Source of the DNA: Myxococcota bacterium
Lineage (GTDB): Bacteria; Myxococcota_C; UBA6777
Direction of reading: 5' to 3'
DNA: 64,000 bases
Assembly: GCA_023150835.1 (NCBI GenBank)
Contig: JAKLKB010000006.1
Span: forward strand, 27,796 to 91,795
In this document: positions 59,584 through 64,000 of the stretch, piece after piece
Layout: the number at the start of each line of letters is the position of its first letter
How positions within the stretch are numbered: position 1 is the stretch's first letter
Translations under genes and position numbers: made by a program
The notes under the pieces: model-generated
The model's input: only the letters and a program-made list of their open reading frames with translations
Database searches by the model: none
Told to the model about the DNA's origin: nothing

Positions 59584-60624
59584 ATGAGCGGTGGTTTGGC
59601 AGAGATTCGAGGGTGGTTGGTGAAGGGAGAGAGCGAAGCGGGTTGGTTGGGGATATGTCGGATCTTGGAGGGATTGGAGGCATCGGAGCGAGAGATGTTG
59701 GTGGGGTATGTGGTGCAACATACGAAGGGATGGGGAGAATCGCTGCGTCGTCCGTTGTATGGATGGTGGGAGAAGCACCGAAGGGGCGATGTCACGGGAT
59801 TTGAGGGGCTTGTGGGGGACTGGTCGAGATACGCATGGGAACAGGGGCGTGTGGCAGGAGAAGTGCGAGAAGTCGCGTCTGTCGCGGGTATGCGGATGCG
59901 TTGGATTCCAGCGGGAACTTTTTGGATGGGCGCGGGAGCCGATGACGAGGATGCTGCTCACGATGAAAAGCCGCAACACGCTGTCACGCTGACGCGGGGG
60001 TTTTGGATGGGGGAGGTGCCCGTCACGCAAGGCCAATACCTCGCAGCGATGGGCGAGAACCCGTCGGAGTTCAAAACGGTGGGATTAGATGCGCCTGTAG
60101 AGTGTGTGACTTGGTACGATGCGGCGGCGTTTGCGAACAAGCTGTCTGCGCTGGAAGGATTGCCCGCTTGTTTTGTGGGAACAGGCGAACAGACAGAGGG
60201 GGTGGGAAACAAAGGCAGCGATTACGTCGGGTGTAAGGGGTGGCGATTACCGACGGAAGCAGAGTGGGAATACGCTTGTCGGGCGGGGACGACTTCGCCG
60301 CGTTACGGAGCGTTGGGCAAGATCGCATGGTACGGTGAGAACAGCGAGTACACCACGCATCGGGCGGGACAGAAGCGAGCCAATGCGTGGGGGCTACACG
60401 ACACGCTGGGGAATGTCTGGGAGTGGGTGTATGACGGGTATAGCGACTATTCGGCCCAAGCCGCGACGGATCCGACTGGATCTGCTACAGGCAAGAACCG
60501 CGTGCGACGAGGTGGCGGTTGGTTCGGCAGCGCCAACTACGTGCGGGCGGCGCAGCGTAGCGAAAACACGCCGACGGACCGCCACAGGAACCTCGGTTTC
60601 CGCGTTGTCAGGTCGGGCTTCTAA
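59584..60624 (+). CDS. Formylglycine-generating-enzyme-like (C-type lectin fold) protein
   Basis: A 346-residue protein. The first ~100 residues are an unassigned helical domain. Residues ~103-346 are an FGE-sulfatase domain: MRWIPAGTFWMGAG, FWMGEVPVTQGQYLAAMGENPS, PVECVTWYDAAAFANKLS, WRLPTEAEWEYACRAGT, NAWGLHDTLGNVWEWVYDGY and RVRRGGGWFGSANYVRAAQR...GFRVV. The active-site Cys pair of true FGE is absent from the last block, so a sulfatase-modifying role is unlikely; ligand binding is more probable. The C-terminal ~35 codons switch to A/C-rich sequence, a pattern also seen in variable regions of diversity-generating retroelement targets. ATG 59584 follows AAGGAGG; the open frame upstream lies in repeat DNA. 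Confidence 0.85.
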   Translation: MSGGLAEIRGWLVKGESEAGWLGICRILEGLEASEREMLVGYVVQHTKGWGESLRRPLYGWWEKHRRGDVTGFEGLVGDWSRYAWEQGRVAGEVREVASVAGMRMRWIPAGTFWMGAGADDEDAAHDEKPQHAVTLTRGFWMGEVPVTQGQYLAAMGENPSEFKTVGLDAPVECVTWYDAAAFANKLSALEGLPACFVGTGEQTEGVGNKGSDYVGCKGWRLPTEAEWEYACRAGTTSPRYGALGKIAWYGENSEYTTHRAGQKRANAWGLHDTLGNVWEWVYDGYSDYSAQAATDPTGSATGKNRVRRGGGWFGSANYVRAAQRSENTPTDRHRNLGFRVVRSGF

Positions 60625-60636
60625 TGCGAGACGAGA

Positions 60637-60813
60637 CCCCTCACCCCCAACCCCTCTCCCCACGGACTCTTCGCTTCGCTGCGTTGTGGGGCGAGGGGGG
60701 AGAAAAATCGAAACATTCCGAATCATCGGGCTTTGGCTTTTCCTCTCTCCACGCTTGCGCTCACTGCGTTCGCAGCCTAGAGAGGGGTGGCACGAAGTGC
60801 CGGGGTGAGGTCA
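60637..60813. repeat. CCTCACCCC/GGGGTGAGG inverted-repeat element
   Basis: The left end is CCCTCACCCCCAACCCCTCT and the right end is AGAGGGGTGGCACGAAGTGC followed by CGGGGTGAGG. The ends pair imperfectly over about 20 bp. Elements of this type are common in several phyla, from my knowledge. A truncated right end is seen near 62352-62383. Confidence 0.8.
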
Positions 60814-60866
60814 ACGAAGCCACCGAAACGCAGATCGCTTTGTCGCATCGCCTGTTTTCGCATTCA

Positions 60867-60986
60867 GATAGGACTTACGCACTTCGATACGAAAAAGGCA
60901 GATGTTCGGGCGCGGGCGGTTCGCGAACCGCCCCTACAACGGGTTGATTCTTCACGGTTTCCCTCTTCAACTGCGTAACTCCTATC
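60867..60986. repeat. Dispersed repeat family 2, full copy
   Basis: Nearly perfect 15-bp terminal inverted repeats (GATAGGACTTACGCA and TGCGTAACTCCTATC) bound a 120-bp element whose centre carries the palindrome GGGCGGTTCGCGAACCGCCC. The left end alone recurs at 48861-48873 next to the composite element. Confidence 0.85.
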
Positions 60987-61020
60987 TGAGCAACCTGCTT
61001 TGCTTCCGTTGGCGCGTATG

Positions 61021-61134
61021 ATACGAAATCCGCTCGTTGTGTGATCGCAAAACGTAGGGGCAGCCCCCCGTGGCTGCCCAACCACAGGGCGGCTACGCAC
61101 GACCCTTCGTGTACACACCACTCGGATTTCGTAT
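61021..61134. repeat. Dispersed repeat family 1, best-preserved copy
   Basis: Perfect 12-bp terminal inverted repeats, ATACGAAATCCG and CGGATTTCGTAT, enclose GGGGCAGCC/GGCTGCCC. Total length is 114 bp, and no coding capacity is present. Confidence 0.9.
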
Positions 61135-61189
61135 GATGTGGCAGCGCTCCATGAAAACAAGCTAACTGTGTGAGTCCCATGCGGAGAAA

Positions 61190-61341
61190 AAAACTCCGTG
61201 TTCGCGGTAGTTCAAGCGGAGCAGTCGTCGGATTGAAAAACGTTTGATCTCTCCGCCCATACGGGGTCAAGGGGCGATAGTCCCTTGTGGGGCGTGGGGC
61301 AATGCCCCACAAAAAGAGGCTGCAAAAAGGCAATGCCCCAC
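61190..61341 (+). repeat. Dispersed repeat family 3 copy with duplicated right end
   Basis: The full copy runs 61190-61315 (CCGTGTTCGCGG, TTCAAGCGG, ATACGGGGTCAAGGGG, GGGGCAATGCCCCAC). A second right end (GGCAATGCCCCAC, 61329-61341) follows and touches the stop codon of the minus-strand gene at 61342. Confidence 0.9.
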
Positions 61342-61935
61342 CTATTCGCATTTTTGCGGGAGTCCAGCATCTGTGAGGGATTTTTCGAGCAAGGGGAGGA
61401 GGTTTCTTTGGGTCGCGGCTTGACGAAGGTAGGCGAGATCGAGGTGGGAGGCTTGGACTTGGAGGACGCCGAGGATGTCGTGCCACTGCCGCTCAGAGAC
61501 ACCACCACCCATCCGGAACCAACGGAGCTTGTGCAGGATGGTATCTTCGGGACTTGCGAGGTAGAGGGCGGTGGAGGTGGTTTCATCGAGGAGGACACGC
61601 TGACGGCGTTTCATCTCTTCGATGGCTTCGGGGGTTTGAGGCATAATAAAGATGTCGGCTTTGAACATGGTGGCGAGGTGGATGACGTTGAAAGAAGAAG
61701 TCCGCTGGATGGCTTCTTTGATCAGATCGGCGTCGATGTAAAATGCGGACTGGAGGAGTTTGACGAGTGCGGGGATGTGTCGAAGTTCGAGGGCAGCGAC
61801 GAAATCGACGTCTTGGGTGGAGCGAGGGATTCCGTGCATTGAACTTGCCAAGGAGCCGCCGACAAGGTATTCCACGCCCAAACGATCGAAGGCTTCGGCA
61901 AGAAGAAGAGATATCTCGATGGTTTCTGTTTGCAT
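61342..61935 (-). CDS. Nucleotidyltransferase-fold protein, probable partner of the upstream small gene
   Basis: A 197-residue protein with the nucleotidyltransferase signature G-G-S (residues 26-28) followed by S-T-x-D-V-D-F (D42, D44), then a helical half with DETTSTALYLASPEDTILHKLRWF, which is typical of the antitoxin-like or AbiEii-like group of such folds. These proteins transfer a nucleotide to a target or act as part of toxin-antitoxin-like pairs. The start at 61935 lies two bases after the stop of the 86-residue gene upstream, so both form an operon. AAGG upstream gives a weak ribosome-binding site. The longer frame adds only ten residues inside the neighbour. Exact role is not settled. 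Confidence 0.82.
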   Translation of the reverse strand: MQTETIEISLLLAEAFDRLGVEYLVGGSLASSMHGIPRSTQDVDFVAALELRHIPALVKLLQSAFYIDADLIKEAIQRTSSFNVIHLATMFKADIFIMPQTPEAIEEMKRRQRVLLDETTSTALYLASPEDTILHKLRWFRMGGGVSERQWHDILGVLQVQASHLDLAYLRQAATQRNLLPLLEKSLTDAGLPQKCE

Positions 61936-61937
61936 GA

Positions 61938-62198
61938 TCAGTAGCCTTGCTGTTGGAGATCCCATTGAAAGACTTGGCGCATGAGATCAGCAGGGAGCCA
62001 CAAGGCAGCAAGGCGAAGTTGTTGCTCGTTTTCGGAGGCTTGGGGGTGTTGTTGTCGGATGCGCACTAAGGCCATCTGTCGAACAGTCCGGTTGAGATCA
62101 CAAAGGCGCTTCCATTTTTGTTGGGGAGTCATGGCGCGGTAGCCTTCGACGAGGAAGGCGTGCATCTTGGGATCCGTGTCTGGCGACAAAGGTTTCAT
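61938..62198 (-). CDS. Small helical protein paired with the nucleotidyltransferase
   Basis: An 86-residue protein (MKPLSPDTDPKMHAFLVEGY...) with T-P-Q-Q-K-W-K-R-L-C-D-L-N-R-T-V-R and R-x-R-Q-Q-H-P-x-A-S-E-x-E-x-x-x-R-L-A, a pattern I recall from small proteins found directly before nucleotidyltransferase-like genes in myxobacteria and planctomycetes. Its function is unknown; the tight operon suggests a toxin-antitoxin-type pair. Start ATG 62198 is the best fit; ATG 62165 would give 75 residues. The frame is open further upstream through repeat DNA, which I exclude. Confidence 0.65.
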   Translation of the reverse strand: MKPLSPDTDPKMHAFLVEGYRAMTPQQKWKRLCDLNRTVRQMALVRIRQQHPQASENEQQLRLAALWLPADLMRQVFQWDLQQQGY

Positions 62199-62485
62199 CG
62201 AAAACCCCGTTGGTAAGGATGGAGAGGTTGTAGAACATCTCAAACGGTAGCCACTTTTTCTCAAGTGTCGAGACCTCTCCGCCTCTGGAGTGTCTGCGTC
62301 CTTTTGGGTGGTGAAGAAGTCTGTTGGTAGCGTGGGATTTGGTTGAGCGATTGTGAAGAGGGGTGGCACGAAGCGTTGGAGTGAGGACAAAAAAGACTCG
62401 GATGAAGCTTTCTTTCGTGATAAAAGCAATGTTGTTGGCTGTATTCGGAGATGGGTGTTCTTTGGGAGGCTGAAAGGGCGACGTC
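62199..62485. other. Non-coding stretch with repeat remnants
   Basis: It contains the second copy of the 42-bp repeat (62279-62319), a 22-bp block (AGCGTGGGATTTGGTTGAGCG, from 62331) that recurs at 63964-63985, and a truncated AGAGGGGTGGCACGAAG end near 62352. No gene is supported. Confidence 0.6.
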
Positions 62486-62623
62486 GTGGAAACAAAGCAG
62501 ATCGATGTGCGAGATATTCCATTGCATCTTTCCGAAGTGTTGGATTGGGTGCGTCATGGGACAGAAGTTCTTTTGATGGATTCTCGTTGGACAAACGGGA
62601 GGGATATATGCGGCGGGTGGTAG
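62486..62623 (+). pseudogene. Truncated Phd-like antitoxin remnant
   Basis: A 45-codon frame from GTG 62486 reads ETKQIDVRDIPLHLSEVLDW, then VRHGTEVLLMDS. This matches the first two-thirds of the Phd/YefM antitoxin fold (L-S-x-x-L-x-x-V-x-x-G-x-E-V-x-x-x-D). It breaks off after RWTNGRDICGGW at a TAG, where a conserved G-K-P-V-A-x-L strand would be expected. It has lost its end and overlaps the next frame, so it is probably not functional. Confidence 0.55.
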
Positions 62624-63123
62624 CGTGGGATGAGACGCATGGGGTAGCCTTTAGCGAGCATCTGGATCTCGTTTTGGTGGAGATGCCAAAGTTCTCACAG
62701 GCGGATCTTTTGAAGGTGTCGGATGATCGAGAACGTTGGTTGTGTTTTTTGAAGGAGGGTCAGACAATGGCAACGGATGTGGTGGAACGATGGAAGACGC
62801 CAGAGATTATCGAAGCGATGGAAGAGTTGAAGAAGCTCTCGAATGATCGAGCGTGGCGAGAAGGCTACAACGACCGCGAGAAGGCGCTTCGCGATTACAT
62901 CTCGATGGTGAAGGAAAGCTACCAAGAAGGTCGAGAAGAAGGGCGAGAAGAAGGGCGAGAAGAAGGGCGAGAAGAAGAAAAGCGGGAAATGGCGTTACGG
63001 CTGCTGGAGATGGGACTGGGGATGGAGCAGATCACGAAAGTGACGGGGCTGGCGGCGGAAGCGGTAGCGAAGCTGCAAGCGCAAGCGGTGGGAGAACCTA
63101 CAGCGATGAAGGAAGAAGGCTGA
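62608..63123 (+). pseudogene. N-terminally truncated Rpn / PD-(D/E)XK transposase-family fragment
   Basis: 171 codons from ATG 62608, preceded by GGGAGGG. The segment HLDLVLVEMPKFSQADLLKVSDDRERWLCFLKEG matches the C-terminal half of the Rpn/PDDEXK_2 nuclease family, followed by the usual A-L-R-D-Y...Y-x-E-G-(R-E-E-G)n coiled tail (four GREE units, a 12-bp DNA repeat) and A-L-R-L-L-E-M-G-L-x-x-x-Q-I. The catalytic N-terminal ~130 residues (D...E-x-Q) are missing and the upstream DNA encodes a piece of a Phd antitoxin instead. It may still be translated, but not as an active nuclease. Confidence 0.7.
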
Positions 63124-63285
63124 TCTGAGGGTGACGGAATAGGACGGGAGGGGTATCTGTAGAACGTTTAAGCGGTGAAAAGGTGCGTCTGCAAACCGTT
63201 GGAGCGGGGGAAAGCGGGCGGTTGAAACACTGCGGATAGAGCGGTATCTTTGGGAGAGAGAAGAGCAGCAAAGGAGGTTGGAGAG

Positions 63286-63540
63286 ATGGGAAAGATGTGG
63301 GCGTTACAAGAAGCGAAGCACAAGCTAGGGCAGTTGGTGGAAGAGGCACAAACAGAAGGGCCGCAGATCATTACAAAGCGAGGGGTAGAGGCAGCGGTGG
63401 TGATGTCTTATGCGGAGTATCGGAAGCTAAAGAAGCCAAGACAGGGGCTTGTTGATTTCTTTCGTTCCTCTCCTTTGATGGAGGTGGAGTTGGATCTTCA
63501 ACGCGAAGTGACGCCAGAACGCGAAGACATCGAGCTATGA
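63286..63540 (+). CDS. Phd/YefM-family antitoxin
   Basis: An 84-residue protein with the Phd/YefM layout: W-A-L-Q-E-A-K-H-K-L-G-Q-L-V-E-E-A at the N-terminus (DNA-binding and dimer part), G-P-Q-I-I-T-K-R-G-V-E-A-A-V-V-M-S-Y-A-E-Y in the middle, and a charged C-terminal tail (L-x-x-F-F-R-S-S-P-L) expected to wrap the toxin. ATG 63286 is chosen for AGGAGG 8 bases upstream; an upstream ATG at 63250 is in frame but lacks such a site. The stop overlaps the toxin start by four bases (ATGA), indicating translational coupling. It should neutralise the PIN toxin and repress the operon. Confidence 0.9.
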   Translation: MGKMWALQEAKHKLGQLVEEAQTEGPQIITKRGVEAAVVMSYAEYRKLKKPRQGLVDFFRSSPLMEVELDLQREVTPEREDIEL

Positions 63541-63965
63541 TCTACCTTTTGGATACCAACGTGATTTCAGAGGTCTTGGCAAAGCAGCCGAATCCAGATG
63601 TGTTGGCGTGGTTGGAGAGCCAACCCCCAGAGGCGATACGTTTAAGCGTGGTAACGCTGGGAGAATTGCAAAAGGGTGTGGTTCGTTTGGAGGAGGGTGA
63701 GCGCAAAAGGCGGTTGCAAGGGTGGTTGCATCAGGAGCTTTTGGAAGAATTTGAAGGACGGCTCTTGGTGATTGATGCAGAGGTTTGTTTGATTTGGGGT
63801 GAGATGGTGGGGCGTTGTAGCAAAGAGGGTCGTGTACTTGCAGCGTTGGATTCTTTGCTTGCAGCTTCGGCTCTGCGTTATGGGTGTACGCTTGTGACGC
63901 GAAACGAGAGGGATTTTGTAGGGACGGGCGTTCTGCTTTTCAATCCGTGGAGTCTCCGTGGATAG
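63537..63965 (+). CDS. vapC: VapC/FitB-type PIN-domain ribonuclease toxin
   Basis: A 142-residue PIN-domain protein with the conserved acidic residues in order: D6 (LLDTNVISE), E43 (TLGELQKG), D105 (LAALDSLLAASA) and D126 (TRNERDF). The M-x-x-L-D-T-N-V-I-S-E start and the L-x-x-x-G-L/V-x-x-L spacing place it nearest FitB/StbB. It should cleave RNA in a metal-dependent way when free of the antitoxin. It overlaps the Phd-type antitoxin gene by four bases. All catalytic residues are present, so the module is complete. The 22-bp repeat block (AGCATGAGATTTGGTTGAGTG) overlaps the stop region at 63964. Confidence 0.93.
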   Translation: MIYLLDTNVISEVLAKQPNPDVLAWLESQPPEAIRLSVVTLGELQKGVVRLEEGERKRRLQGWLHQELLEEFEGRLLVIDAEVCLIWGEMVGRCSKEGRVLAALDSLLAASALRYGCTLVTRNERDFVGTGVLLFNPWSLRG

Positions 63966-64000
63966 CATGAGATTTGGTTGAGTGATGCGGGGGGGATGGG

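Larger units (their letters stand above)
60625..61341. other. Repeat cluster between accessory genes
   Basis: Four separate repeat elements lie side by side here and fill almost the whole 717-bp gap: a CCTCACCCC-type inverted repeat, a family 2 element, a family 1 copy and a family 3 copy. No gene is supported. Confidence 0.8.

Noticed and set aside
62353-62607. Longer N-terminus for the Rpn-like fragment
   Set aside because: The stretch has no similarity to the family, and in another frame encodes part of a Phd antitoxin.
59584-64000. Complete diversity-generating retroelement
   Set aside because: No reverse transcriptase, accessory Avd-type gene or template repeat could be found in the window.

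Overview
The window looks like a chromosome segment of a Gram-negative, predatory- or social-type deltaproteobacterial lineage (Myxococcota or a close relative). Three things point there: a secreted matrixin-type metalloprotease that ends in a MYXO-CTERM-like tail (Gly-Cys, hydrophobic stretch, Arg cluster), OmpA proteins with thrombospondin type-3 calcium repeats, and many lipoproteins and very large repeat proteins. Housekeeping order cmk-rpsA-ihfB is conserved. No rRNA, tRNA, CRISPR array or complete transposase was found. The species cannot be named from the sequence alone.

Layout. 0-6 kb: an unfinished minus-strand gene with a ten-residue tandem repeat, a BrnT/BrnA toxin-antitoxin pair, an acyl-CoA carboxylase carboxyltransferase coupled to a DCC thiol oxidoreductase, a Cds1-like PLP enzyme and a GxxExxY protein. 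6-23 kb: three solenoid proteins on the plus strand (secreted HEAT, cytoplasmic LRR, and a 3249-residue secreted TPR/PQQ-propeller/HEAT protein) with a Rep/UvrD helicase on the minus strand between them. 23-27 kb: ihfB, rpsA, cmk. 27-38 kb: an envelope cluster on the minus strand, made of an OmpA beta-barrel protein, two DUF3857/transglutaminase-like lipoproteins (both seem to lack the catalytic cysteine), the metalloprotease and a small secreted partner. 38-49 kb: a long-form urocanate hydratase, a membrane PP2C phosphatase, a MoxR ATPase, an RRM RNA-binding protein with a long leader, and a 1381-residue class A penicillin-binding protein. 49-59 kb: a lipoyl-less E2-type acyltransferase, a small TPR protein, an RND adaptor and pump, and a large lipoprotein. 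59-64 kb: an accessory patch with an FGE/C-lectin-fold protein, repeats, a nucleotidyltransferase pair, decayed antitoxin and Rpn-like fragments, and a Phd/VapC pair.

The most unusual feature is between the genes. At least three dispersed repeat families of about 115-130 bp recur, several ending exactly at or just after stop codons. Many other gaps hold tandem repeats with units of 9, 30, 42/43, 47, 65 or 69 bp. One array (69 bp, 52874-53096) duplicates the ribosome-binding site of the RND pump gene. These repeat families, and the pair of apparent pseudo-transglutaminase lipoproteins next to an OmpA paralogue, are the best candidates for something undescribed.
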